DNA of 33,069 bases from Lachnospiraceae bacterium (GTDB taxonomy: Bacteria; Bacillota; Clostridia; Lachnospirales; Lachnospiraceae): positions 1-33,069 of the forward strand of contig JAGBMJ010000143.1 of NCBI GenBank assembly GCA_017634975.1, in the 5' to 3' direction. Below are positions 7,042-14,325 of this stretch, piece by piece (position 1 is the stretch's first letter; each line of letters begins with the position of its first letter). The position numbers were made by a program, and so were the translations under genes. The notes under the pieces were generated by a model. That model was given only the letters and a program-made list of their open reading frames with translations. It had not been told where the DNA came from and ran no database searches.

Positions 7042-9702
7042 ATGGCAAAAGAACTGGCAAAAACCTATGATCCCAGTGGGATCGAAGACCGGCTGTATCA
7101 GAAATGGCTGGATAAGAAGTACTTCCATGCGGAAGTGGATGAGAGTAAGAAACCGTTCACGATCGTGATCCCGCCCCCAAATATCACGGGACAGCTGCAT
7201 ATGGGGCACGCACTGGACAATACCCTGCAGGATATCCTGATCCGCTTCAAACGTATGCAGGGCTATAATGCGCTGTGGCAGCCGGGTACGGACCATGCTT
7301 CCATCGCGACGGAAGTGAAGATCATTGAGAAGCTGAAAGAGGAAGGTATCCGGAAGGAAGATCTGGGACGTGAGGGTTTTCTGGAACGTGCCTGGGCCTG
7401 GAGAAAAGAGTACGGCGGACGTATCGTATCCCAGTTAAAGAAGATGGGATCTTCCTGTGACTGGGACCGTGAACGTTTCACTATGGATGAAGGCTGCAAC
7501 AAGGCGGTCAACGAAGTATTTGTTAAGATGTACGAGAAAGGCTACATCTACAAAGGCTCCCGTATCATCAACTGGTGTCCGGTATGCAACACTTCGATCT
7601 CGGATGCGGAAGTAGAGTACCAGGAGCAGGCAGGGCATTTCTGGCATATCAAGTATCCGATCTTAAACGATGATGATACCGAGAGTGGGGAATATCTGAT
7701 CTTTGCTACCACACGTCCGGAGACGATGCTGGGCGATACCGCTGTGGCGGTACATCCGGAAGATGAGCGCTACAAGCATCTGATCGGTAAGAATCTGATG
7801 CTGCCGCTGATGAACCGCAAGATCCCGGTAGTGGCAGATGAATATGTAGACCGTGAATTCGGTACCGGTGTCGTAAAGATCACCCCGGGACATGACCCGA
7901 ACGACTTTGAGGTGGGCAAGCGTCACAATCTGCCGATCATCAATATCATGAACGATAATGCAACGATCAATGCGAACGGCGGAAAGTACGAGGGCATGGA
8001 CCGTTACGAAGCCAGAGAAGCCATCGTGAAAGAACTGGATGCCATGGGACTGCTGGTAAAGATCGAGGACCATGTACATAACGTAGGTACCCATGACCGC
8101 TGCAAGACGACGGTAGAGCCGCTGGTAAAAGCGCAGTGGTTTGTAAAGATGGACGAACTGATCAAGCCGGCGCAGAAGGCGGTAAGAGAAGGCGAGATCC
8201 GTCTGGTACCGGAGAGCATGCAGAAAACCTATTTCAACTGGACCGACAATATCCGTGACTGGTGTATTTCCAGACAGCTGTGGTGGGGCCACCGGATCCC
8301 GGCGTACTATTGTGATAAGTGCGGCGAGACGGTTGTGGCAAAGACGGCTCCGGAGAAGTGTCCAAAGTGCGGGGAGACACATTTTACGCAGGATCCGGAT
8401 ACACTGGATACCTGGTTTTCTTCAGCGCTGTGGCCGTTTTCAACCCTGGGCTGGCCGGAGCAGACGAAGGAACTGAAGTACTTCTATCCGACGGATGTGC
8501 TGGTAACGGGCTATGATATCATCTTCTTCTGGGTCATCCGTATGATCTTCTCGGGCTACGAGCAGATGGGCGAGAAGCCGTTTAAGACGGTGCTGTTCCA
8601 CGGGCTGGTAAGAGATGACAAGGGCCGCAAGATGAGCAAATCTCTGGGCAATGGTATCGATCCGCTGGAGATCATCAGGCAGTATGGTGCAGATGCGCTG
8701 CGTCTGACGCTGGTGACCGGTAATGCACCGGGTAACGATATGCGTTTCTACTATGAAAAAGTAGAGGCAAACCGTAATTTTGCAAACAAGATCTGGAATG
8801 CTTCCCGATTCATTATGATGAATATGGAAGATACACAGCCGACGAAGCCGGAAGTGGCAGATCTGAAGCCGGCAGACCGCTGGATCACTTCCCGTGTGAA
8901 CCGTCTGATCAAAGATGTGACGGAGAATATGGAGAAGTACGAGCTGGGTGTGGCAGTACAGAAGATCTACGACTTTATCTGGGATGAATTCTGCGACTGG
9001 TACATTGAGATGGTGAAGCCGCGTCTGTATGCAAAGGATGATGCAACGTCCCGAAATGCTGCGCTGTATACCTTAAAGACTGTGCTCATTGATGCGCTGA
9101 AACTGCTGCATCCGTATATGCCGTTCGTAACGGAGGAGATCTTCTGCACGCTGCAGGAGGAAGAAGAATCCATTATGGTTTCCGATTGGCCGGTCTATGA
9201 CGAGGCGAGAAATTTTGCAAAGGAAGAAGCGGAGATCGAGACCATCAAAGAAGCCATCCGCGGTATCCGTAACGTACGTACGGAGATGAATGTGCCGCCT
9301 TCAAAGAAAGCACAGGTATTTGTGGTTTCCGATTCGGAAGAGAAGCGTGCGGTATTTACCGGCAACAATGACTTCTTTAAGACCCTGGCGTATGCATCCG
9401 AAGTGATCGTACAGGCGGATAAGACCGGCATTGCTGACGATGCGGTATCCGTAGTGATCGCACATGTCAATATCTATATGCCGCTGGGAGATCTGGTGGA
9501 TCTGGAGAAAGAACTGGAGCGCCTGAAGAAAGAGGAACAGCGTCTGGAGGGCGAATTGAAACGTGTCAACGGTATGCTTTCCAATGAGAAGTTTGTTTCC
9601 AAGGCGCCGGAAGCCAAGATTGCCGAAGAGAAGGCAAAACTGGAAAAGTACACGAAGATGATGGAGCAGGTGAAGGCACAGATCGCGAACCTGGAAAAAT
9701 AA
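7042..9702 (+). CDS. valS: Valine--tRNA ligase
   Basis: An 886-residue class I aminoacyl-tRNA synthetase that charges tRNA-Val with valine in the cytoplasm. It shows the ATP-binding HIGH motif as HMGH (53-56) after PPPNITGQL, an editing (CP1) domain with [13 protein letters not shown], the KMSKS motif at 530-534, the anticodon-binding domain starting near WNASRF, and the C-terminal charged coiled coil of about 65 residues typical of ValRS. The length is normal. AGAGGAAA precedes the ATG. Firmicutes valS genes often carry a T-box leader, but the upstream gene ends 40 nt before this start and no T-box sequence (GGGTGG-like) is visible here or before the amylase gene. Confidence 0.98.
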   Translation: MAKELAKTYDPSGIEDRLYQKWLDKKYFHAEVDESKKPFTIVIPPPNITGQLHMGHALDNTLQDILIRFKRMQGYNALWQPGTDHASIATEVKIIEKLKEEGIRKEDLGREGFLERAWAWRKEYGGRIVSQLKKMGSSCDWDRERFTMDEGCNKAVNEVFVKMYEKGYIYKGSRIINWCPVCNTSISDAEVEYQEQAGHFWHIKYPILNDDDTESGEYLIFATTRPETMLGDTAVAVHPEDERYKHLIGKNLMLPLMNRKIPVVADEYVDREFGTGVVKITPGHDPNDFEVGKRHNLPIINIMNDNATINANGGKYEGMDRYEAREAIVKELDAMGLLVKIEDHVHNVGTHDRCKTTVEPLVKAQWFVKMDELIKPAQKAVREGEIRLVPESMQKTYFNWTDNIRDWCISRQLWWGHRIPAYYCDKCGETVVAKTAPEKCPKCGETHFTQDPDTLDTWFSSALWPFSTLGWPEQTKELKYFYPTDVLVTGYDIIFFWVIRMIFSGYEQMGEKPFKTVLFHGLVRDDKGRKMSKSLGNGIDPLEIIRQYGADALRLTLVTGNAPGNDMRFYYEKVEANRNFANKIWNASRFIMMNMEDTQPTKPEVADLKPADRWITSRVNRLIKDVTENMEKYELGVAVQKIYDFIWDEFCDWYIEMVKPRLYAKDDATSRNAALYTLKTVLIDALKLLHPYMPFVTEEIFCTLQEEEESIMVSDWPVYDEARNFAKEEAEIETIKEAIRGIRNVRTEMNVPPSKKAQVFVVSDSEEKRAVFTGNNDFFKTLAYASEVIVQADKTGIADDAVSVVIAHVNIYMPLGDLVDLEKELERLKKEEQRLEGELKRVNGMLSNEKFVSKAPEAKIAEEKAKLEKYTKMMEQVKAQIANLEK

Positions 9703-9732
9703 AAAAGTAAAAATACACAAAAAACACAAAAA

Positions 9733-9772
9733 AACGGGAAAAATTGATGCGGGGGCATTGATTTTTCCCGTT
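9733..9772. terminator. 40-nt near-perfect hairpin after valS, possible terminator
   Basis: AACGGGAAAAAT (9733-9744) pairs with ATTTTTCCCGTT (9761-9772). Inside, ATGC (9747-9750) pairs with GCAT (9755-9758) around GGGG, separated from the outer stem by TG on each side. No T-run follows the stem, but the T5 within the right arm could act in either direction. It most likely ends the valS transcript. Its right arm contains the -35 box of the next promoter. Confidence 0.55.
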
Positions 9773-9786
9773 GATTTCTGTATAGT
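9758..9786 (+). promoter_or_regulatory. Promoter for the 55-aa ORF / zinc-ribbon TPR operon
   Basis: TTGATT (9758-9763), a 17-nt spacer and TATAGT (9781-9786). The -35 box is part of the right arm of the hairpin at 9733-9772, so extrusion or terminator folding and promoter use overlap at this site. Confidence 0.55.
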
Positions 9787-9831
9787 AATTTTGTATGTGT
9801 GAAAGTGGATTTGTGAACGGAGCAGTCGAAG

Positions 9832-9999
9832 TTGATCATATTTGAAGAAGAATTAAAAAAATTCAGCAGGAGTCTGGAGATAGCGGATACGGAAGATGCG
9901 GTATACAGCGAAGATCTGACGGATATGATGAGCATCTTTATCAATCTCGCAAATGATTATGACGAGACGCCCGTGGATGTGGATGTAGAAGACGAATAG
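9832..9999 (+). CDS. Small acidic protein of unknown function (55 aa, TTG start)
   Basis: A 55-codon frame from TTG 9832 to TAG 9997-9999. GGAG lies 9 nt before the TTG and a plausible promoter lies about 50 nt upstream. The product opens with IIFEEELKKFSRSLEIADTE and ends in DVDVEDE; it is very acidic, has no membrane segment and looks mostly helical. The stop is 11 nt before the start of the zinc-ribbon/TPR gene, so the two are probably translated from one mRNA. I do not recognise a family. Being short and TTG-initiated, it would be missed by many gene callers. It could be a partner or regulator of the TPR protein, but that is inference from position only. Confidence 0.6.
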   Translation: MIIFEEELKKFSRSLEIADTEDAVYSEDLTDMMSIFINLANDYDETPVDVDVEDE

Positions 10000-10010
10000 G
10001 AGATAAGGGG

Positions 10011-11423
10011 ATGGAGTGTTACAATTGTGGTTTCCCCTTATCGGAGTTGGGCTATTGCACCAGCTGCGGAGCGGACGTGCGTAAATATAAAAAGATCATG
10101 TTTACGGCAAACCGTTTATACAATGACGGTTTGGATCGCGCAAGTGTGCGGGATCTGTCCGGAGCGATCAGATCCCTGCGGGGAGCATTGCGTTGTAACA
10201 AAAATCATATCGATGCAAGAAATCTTTTGGGACTGGTCTATTATGAAATGGGTGAGGCGGTCGCAGCTTTTGTAGAGTGGGTGATCAGCAAGAACATTCG
10301 CCCGGAAAAGAACCTTGCAGATGAATATATCAATATGGTACAGTCGGATAAAGGCCGGCTGGATACCATCGGAGCCACATTAAAGAAGTATAATGTTGCA
10401 TTGGATCTTTGCAATCAGGGGGAGCGCAGCTACGATCTGGCTGTGATCCAGCTGAAAAAAGTATTGAGTCTCAATCCGAAATATGTAAAAGCACGTAAAC
10501 TGCTGGCGTTGTTGTATCTGAATAAAGGGGATTATGACAAAGCGCTGAAAGGGTTAGAAGCCTGTCGGGATATCGATTGCGGTGACGTGGATACGCTCCG
10601 CTATCTGCAGGAAGCGGAATTAGGAATGTATGGCGGGGATCCCGCCGGCGGAAAAAAGCGTAGAGAGAAGAAGGAACCGGTTGCGGCAGTCAGCTTCAGC
10701 AGCGGTAATGATACGGTCATTCAGCCGGTAAGGCACAAAGAGTCTATGGGACTGACGGCATTGCTGGAGATCGCACTGGGCATTCTGGTCGGTGTATTGG
10801 TCACGTATTTTCTGATCGTGCCGGGGCGTGAAGCGGCGGTTCGTACGCAGAGTAACGAACAGCAGGCACTTTTGGGCGAACAGATGGATGCCAAGAATGC
10901 CGAGATCGCTGATATGAATGCACGTATCCGTGAACTGGAACAGACGATCACGGATCAGCGTATGGAATTGGACGGCTATACGGGAAGCAATGGTATTCTT
11001 TCTGTATATGATCATCTGCAGGCGGCAGCCAGTGCCTATCTGGACAGTTCGGAAAGTGCACTGACGGTGGAGCAGTATCTGGGGATGATACCGGAATCGT
11101 ATCTGGAAACAGCATCGCCGGAATTCCGGGAGCTGTATACGCAGCTGAAGGCGGAGATCGGAGATTCTGTGGCGGAAAGCTACTACGATGCCGGTCTGGA
11201 AGCCTACCGGCAGCAGGACTATACGGTAGCGATCAGCAGCCTGGAAAAAGCATGTACATATGACCCGGGGAATGATGATGCATTGTATTATCTGGGTGTA
11301 TGCTATTATGATAGCGGTAATGTGAGCACAGCATCGGAGAAGTTTAATCAGCTGCTGGCACGTTTTCCGGAAAGCGCTCAGGCAGATAAAGCAAGACAGC
11401 GTCTGGAAGAGATCGGGGAATAG
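10011..11423 (+). CDS. Zinc-ribbon, TPR and coiled-coil single-pass membrane protein
   Basis: A 470-residue protein. Residues 1-19 form a zinc ribbon with CYNC (C3, C6) and CTSC (C16, C19). TPR-like helical repeats follow over about 30-210 (for example LSGAIRSLRGALRCNKNHID and YDLAVIQLKKVLSLNPKYVK). A single membrane segment lies at about 250-269, then a probable coiled coil at 285-325 and two further TPR units near the C-terminus, the last one YbgF-like. The zinc ribbon and first TPR block should be cytoplasmic and the second block outside. TPRs mediate protein contacts, so a scaffold for an envelope or signalling complex is likely, with no known client. GGAG and AAGGGG precede the ATG. Confidence 0.85.
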   Translation: MECYNCGFPLSELGYCTSCGADVRKYKKIMFTANRLYNDGLDRASVRDLSGAIRSLRGALRCNKNHIDARNLLGLVYYEMGEAVAAFVEWVISKNIRPEKNLADEYINMVQSDKGRLDTIGATLKKYNVALDLCNQGERSYDLAVIQLKKVLSLNPKYVKARKLLALLYLNKGDYDKALKGLEACRDIDCGDVDTLRYLQEAELGMYGGDPAGGKKRREKKEPVAAVSFSSGNDTVIQPVRHKESMGLTALLEIALGILVGVLVTYFLIVPGREAAVRTQSNEQQALLGEQMDAKNAEIADMNARIRELEQTITDQRMELDGYTGSNGILSVYDHLQAAASAYLDSSESALTVEQYLGMIPESYLETASPEFRELYTQLKAEIGDSVAESYYDAGLEAYRQQDYTVAISSLEKACTYDPGNDDALYYLGVCYYDSGNVSTASEKFNQLLARFPESAQADKARQRLEEIGE

Positions 11424-11427
11424 GTAT

Positions 11428-11456
11428 TTGTAAGATATGTCACTTCTTTATATCAT
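11428..11456 (+). promoter_or_regulatory. Sigma-A promoter for the 191-aa membrane protein
   Basis: TTGTAA (11428-11433), a 17-nt spacer and TATCAT (11451-11456), placed just after the stop codon of the TPR gene. The predicted start near 11463 falls immediately before AGGAGG (11465-11470). Confidence 0.65.
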
Positions 11457-11481
11457 ACAATTTTAGGAGGAATGAACAAAG

Positions 11482-12057
11482 ATGAAGACAGTAAAGGTAA
11501 AGCAGAAAAAGAATGAGGAAAAGAAGGATATTGCGGGGCGCATAGTCGGTCTCATCTTTCTGACATTGCTGATCGCAGTTGGTTATTATATGTACGACAT
11601 GTTCCGGCCTCTTTCGATTGATTCGGATACAACAGCCGGTGACTGGCATCATACGGCGGAGATGAATGAGAAGAGAACCGAGCATTGGGTGTTTAACAAT
11701 GACGGAACCGCGATGAGCTATACCATGAACAATGAAACCAAGATGATGGAAGATGAGGTCACCTATGACTATTATATATGTATTGCACAGGAAACCTATC
11801 AGCAGTACATTGATCAGGGTATCCTGAAGAAAGCGGCATCCGGCGGCTATGAGGACAGCAACGGCGTAAAGTATTCCACGCTGGATTCCGATAAGACACA
11901 GGCAGAAATGGTGCTGACCACATCCCATGTCAGAAAAGCGGACGAGAAAACGCTCCGAATCCGTGTGACGCATCTGAGCAAGGTAGAAATGGATGTTATA
12001 TTTATCAATGATCGTTGGACTACGACTACCACACGTTTGACAAAGAATCTGTTCTAA
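11482..12057 (+). CDS. Membrane-anchored protein of unknown function
   Basis: A 191-residue protein. A lysine-rich start (residues 1-16) precedes one hydrophobic segment (about 17-38), which would leave the rest outside the cell. The outer part, from about residue 50, is beta-rich: GDWHHTAEMNEKRTEHWVFNNDG is followed by repeated strand-like stretches, resembling a lipocalin-like or DUF4923-type fold in outline only. AGGAGG lies 11 nt upstream of the ATG; another ATG at 11472 is out of frame, only 1 nt from that site, and stops after 14 codons. The gene has its own promoter and terminator, so it can be expressed alone. I do not recognise a named family. Confidence 0.75.
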   Translation: MKTVKVKQKKNEEKKDIAGRIVGLIFLTLLIAVGYYMYDMFRPLSIDSDTTAGDWHHTAEMNEKRTEHWVFNNDGTAMSYTMNNETKMMEDEVTYDYYICIAQETYQQYIDQGILKKAASGGYEDSNGVKYSTLDSDKTQAEMVLTTSHVRKADEKTLRIRVTHLSKVEMDVIFINDRWTTTTTRLTKNLF

Positions 12058-12074
12058 GGGAAACATAGGATCAA

Positions 12075-12124
12075 ATACCCTTGCAGTCGGGAAAGGCAAA
12101 ATGCCTGTGTGCAGGGGTATTTTT
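12075..12124 (+). terminator. Rho-independent terminator with a branched stem
   Basis: ATACCCTTGCA (12075-12085) pairs with TGCAGGGGTAT (12110-12120, one G-T pair), followed by TTTT. The loop contains a second stem, AGGCA-aaa-TGCCT. It ends the transcript of the preceding membrane protein. Confidence 0.85.
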
Positions 12125-12165
12125 ATGCCCTGAAATTTTGAGACGATGTGTAAAGAGGCTTAAAT

Positions 12166-12912
12166 GTGAATACAGAAGAAAAACGGTCGAATGACCGGGG
12201 ACAACAGTTCAGAGAAGGTTTTCGCGATGGAGTTCCCATAGCGTTGGGATATCTTGCGGTAGCATTTACATTAGGGATACAGGCAAAGGAAGCCGGGATG
12301 AGTGTCTGGGAGGCGACGGTGATGTCACTGGTAAATGTGACTTCGGCCGGAGAATTTGCGGCTTTGACGATCATCAGCTCGGCATCGTCATATCTGGAGA
12401 TGGCGATCTCCCAATTGATCATCAATCTGCGCTATATGCTGATGAGTTTTGCACTGTCCCAAAAAGTGTCGCCGGAATTGAGCGTTCCGCACCGTATGGG
12501 CATGGCGTTTGGCGTGACGGATGAGATCTTCGGCATATCCGTCGGCCGCGACGGGGCACTTAGCCCGTTTTATAACTATGGTGCTATGAGTATTGCACTT
12601 CCCGGGTGGACGGTCGGAACGGCACTGGGGGTAGTGATGGGGAATGTCCTGCCGGATAGCGTGGTGAGCGCACTCAGTCTGGCCCTATACGGGATGTTCC
12701 TTGCGATCATCATCCCGAAAGCGAGAGAGGACAAGCATGTACTGGCGGCGGTGATCGTAGCGATGGCGGCCAGCTGGCTGTGTACAAAGCTGCCGGTGGT
12801 CCGGGAGATTTCGGCGGGAACGCGCATCATTTTGCTGACCGTGATCATCTCGCTGATCGCAGCCTTGGTATTTCCGGTAAAAGATGAACAGGAGGCAGGA
12901 GAACATGAATGA
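12166..12912 (+). CDS. azlC: AzlC family branched-chain amino acid exporter, large subunit
   Basis: A 248-residue inner membrane protein that, with AzlD, exports branched-chain amino acids or analogues. The family opening is clear: FRDGVPIALGYLAVAFTLGI followed by SVWEATVMSLVNVTSAGEFA, and LRYMLMSFALSQ in the middle. Several membrane helices follow and the length is normal. It starts at GTG 12166, with AGAGG 7 nt upstream; the overlapping ATG at 12164 runs straight into a stop. Its last codons overlap the azlD start by 8 nt (ATGAATGA), implying translational coupling. No azlB-type repressor gene is nearby. Confidence 0.95.
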   Translation: MNTEEKRSNDRGQQFREGFRDGVPIALGYLAVAFTLGIQAKEAGMSVWEATVMSLVNVTSAGEFAALTIISSASSYLEMAISQLIINLRYMLMSFALSQKVSPELSVPHRMGMAFGVTDEIFGISVGRDGALSPFYNYGAMSIALPGWTVGTALGVVMGNVLPDSVVSALSLALYGMFLAIIIPKAREDKHVLAAVIVAMAASWLCTKLPVVREISAGTRIILLTVIISLIAALVFPVKDEQEAGEHE

Positions 12913-13222
12913 TCTGTGGCATAATGTATGGATCTATATAGCGATCATGGCGGTGGTGACTTACCTGATCCGTATGCTGCCCCTGACGCTGCTGCGTAAG
13001 GAGATCCAAAACCGGACACTGAAATCGTTTCTGTACTATGTGCCGTATGTGACGTTGTCCGTAATGACTTTTCCGGCGATCCTGCATGCGACACAGAGCA
13101 TTTATTCGGGAGCTGCAGGCTTTTTTACGGCACTTTTGCTTGCCTACCGGAAAAAGAGTCTTCCGGTCGTGGCGGTATGTGCGTGCACGGTGGTCTTTGT
13201 GCTGGAACTGGCAGGAATATGA
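12905..13222 (+). CDS. azlD: AzlD family branched-chain amino acid exporter, small subunit
   Basis: A 105-residue membrane protein with three to four hydrophobic helices, the normal partner of AzlC. It shows the family features VTYLIRMLPLTLLRK near the N-terminus and FLYYVPYVTLSVMTFPAIL in the second helix. I start it at ATG 12905: GGAGG and GCAGGAG lie just upstream within the end of azlC, and the 8-nt ATGAATGA overlap with azlC is the usual arrangement. An in-frame ATG at 12884 would add seven charged residues with a poorer ribosome site. No clear terminator follows before the next promoter. Confidence 0.95.
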   Translation: MNDLWHNVWIYIAIMAVVTYLIRMLPLTLLRKEIQNRTLKSFLYYVPYVTLSVMTFPAILHATQSIYSGAAGFFTALLLAYRKKSLPVVAVCACTVVFVLELAGI

Positions 13223-13267
13223 GGATACGACGGTACGACCCGGCCACGAGCTGCGCACCGGCCGATG

Positions 13268-13305
13268 AGTTGTAACGATGCAACTATAAGTTGCGGCTTT
13301 GCAAC
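13268..13305. promoter_or_regulatory. Tandem GTTG-N8-CAAC operator (two copies, 21-bp period)
   Basis: Two 17-mers, AGTTGTAACGATGCAAC (13268-13284) and AGTTGCGGCTTTGCAAC (13289-13305), repeat with a 21-bp period, i.e. two helical turns, so both copies face the same side of the DNA. Each is itself an inverted repeat GTTG-N8-CAAC. Across the junction GCAACT-ata-AGTTGC (13280-13294) is also a perfect palindrome. The element ends 10 bp before the -35 box of the DUF5684 promoter, centred at about -64, the position of an activator site. The binding protein is unknown; a LytTR-type or other dimeric regulator would fit the geometry. Confidence 0.6.
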
Positions 13306-13315
13306 CAATTCTTTC

Positions 13316-13344
13316 TTGCCAAACAGGTATTTATTATATATAAT
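13316..13344 (+). promoter_or_regulatory. Near-consensus sigma-A promoter of the DUF5684-DUF4234 pair
   Basis: TTGCCA (13316-13321), a 17-nt spacer and a perfect TATAAT (13339-13344), with the tandem operator at 13268-13305 directly upstream. Transcription should start near 13351, about 50 nt before the ATG at 13400. Confidence 0.85.
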
Positions 13345-13399
13345 GTGCTTGTTACAAGAAAGTTCACAAAAATATCACAAATCAAGGAGGGGTAACAAA

Positions 13400-13777
13400 A
13401 TGGATAATGAAGCAATGGCGGAGGCAATAGGCGGAGCGGTTTCCGGCACATCTCTGGTGTTCAGTCTGGTAGTGCTTGTGCTTATGGTAATTGCTTACTG
13501 GAAGATGTTTGAGAAGGCAGGCGTGGAAGGATGGAAGAGTCTGATCCCGCTCTATAATCTGTACATCCTGTTCCAACTGGCCTGGGGCAATGGACTTTTG
13601 TTCCTGTTAATGCTGATTCCCTGCGTAAACATTGTAGTTGGTCTTATTCTGGATTGGAAAATCTGCAAGGCTTATGGCCAGGGAGTTGGTATCTTTGTAC
13701 TGATGCTGTTCCTTCCGAACGTTGCATGGCTGTACCTGGGCTTCAGCAATAATGTTCAGTACATCGGGCCGCAGTAA
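13400..13777 (+). CDS. DUF5684 domain small membrane protein
   Basis: A 125-residue protein with about four hydrophobic segments. The core 'YWKMFEKAGVEGWKSLIPLYN' followed by a membrane helix and DWKICKAYGQG matches the DUF5684 family, whose members are small integral membrane proteins, often beside signal peptidases or other envelope proteins. AAGGAGGGG lies 8 nt before ATG 13400; the same frame is open 45 codons further upstream but that part spans the promoter and operator, so it is not translated. It lies 22 nt ahead of the DUF4234 gene and shares its promoter and terminator. The biochemical role is not known. Confidence 0.88.
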   Translation: MDNEAMAEAIGGAVSGTSLVFSLVVLVLMVIAYWKMFEKAGVEGWKSLIPLYNLYILFQLAWGNGLLFLLMLIPCVNIVVGLILDWKICKAYGQGVGIFVLMLFLPNVAWLYLGFSNNVQYIGPQ

Positions 13778-13799
13778 GGTCTGAAGAAAGGATACGACT

Positions 13800-14150
13800 A
13801 TGATGATCAAAGAACGTAACATTGCAGTATGTGTGGTACTTTCCATCGTGACCTGCGGTATTTACGGTATTTACTGGCTGTATAAGATGGTGGAGGAAGC
13901 AGATTACCTGACGGGGAATCCGAATCCGCAGCCACCGATCGTAGTGATCCTGCTGAGTATCGTGACCTGCTCGATCTACCTGATCATCTGGCTGTACAAT
14001 ACCGGCAAGCGTTTCGATGAGATGAGTGTACGGGAAGGCAGAGGGGAAGGCAACAACGGGATCCTGTTCCTGCTGCTTGCGATCTTCGGATTGGCGATCG
14101 TGGACTATGTGCTGATCCAGGATAACCTGAACAAGCATGCAAATGCGTAA
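13800..14150 (+). CDS. DUF4234 domain small membrane protein with internal repeat
   Basis: A 116-residue membrane protein. It carries two copies of the DUF4234 signature: VVLSIVTCGIYGIYWLYKM (about residues 12-30) and ILLSIVTCSIYLIIWLYNTG (about 50-69), followed by a third hydrophobic helix (about 88-104). The duplication suggests two similar helical hairpins. AAAGGA lies 7 nt before the first of two adjacent ATG codons (13800, 13803). It forms a bicistron with the DUF5684 gene under the promoter at 13316-13344. Function unknown; both products are small hydrophobic proteins and may work together in the membrane. Confidence 0.88.
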   Translation: MMIKERNIAVCVVLSIVTCGIYGIYWLYKMVEEADYLTGNPNPQPPIVVILLSIVTCSIYLIIWLYNTGKRFDEMSVREGRGEGNNGILFLLLAIFGLAIVDYVLIQDNLNKHANA

Positions 14151-14175
14151 AAACTGTATTTGTTAAAAAAGTAGA

Positions 14176-14209
14176 AAGGATCCGGGGGTATATCTTCCGG
14201 ATCCTTTTT
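14176..14209 (+). terminator. Rho-independent terminator after the DUF4234 gene
   Basis: AAGGATCCGG (14176-14185) pairs perfectly with CCGGATCCTT (14197-14206) around an 11-nt loop, and five T in a row end the element. Confidence 0.95.
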
Positions 14210-14246
14210 GTCAGAAGACACCGGAATGTGCGAGAATCCCAAGTAC

Positions 14247-14275
14247 TTGAAATTTTGGATGTTTTGTGTTATAAA
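14247..14275 (+). promoter_or_regulatory. Sigma-A promoter of the activase-like gene
   Basis: TTGAAA (14247-14252), a 17-nt spacer and TATAAA (14270-14275), with TG one base before the -10 box (extended -10). It probably also drives the ATP synthase operon, because no terminator or clear promoter separates the two. Confidence 0.75.
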
Positions 14276-14325
14276 TATTGTGTTTTTTGGTAACCGTGAA
14301 TTTGAGCAGATGAGAGAGTTTTGAA

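Noticed and set aside
11472-11516. A 14-codon leader-peptide-like frame overlapping the start of the 191-aa protein
   Set aside because: Its ATG is only 1 nt from AGGAGG, and its codons mirror the lysine-rich start of the real gene in another frame.
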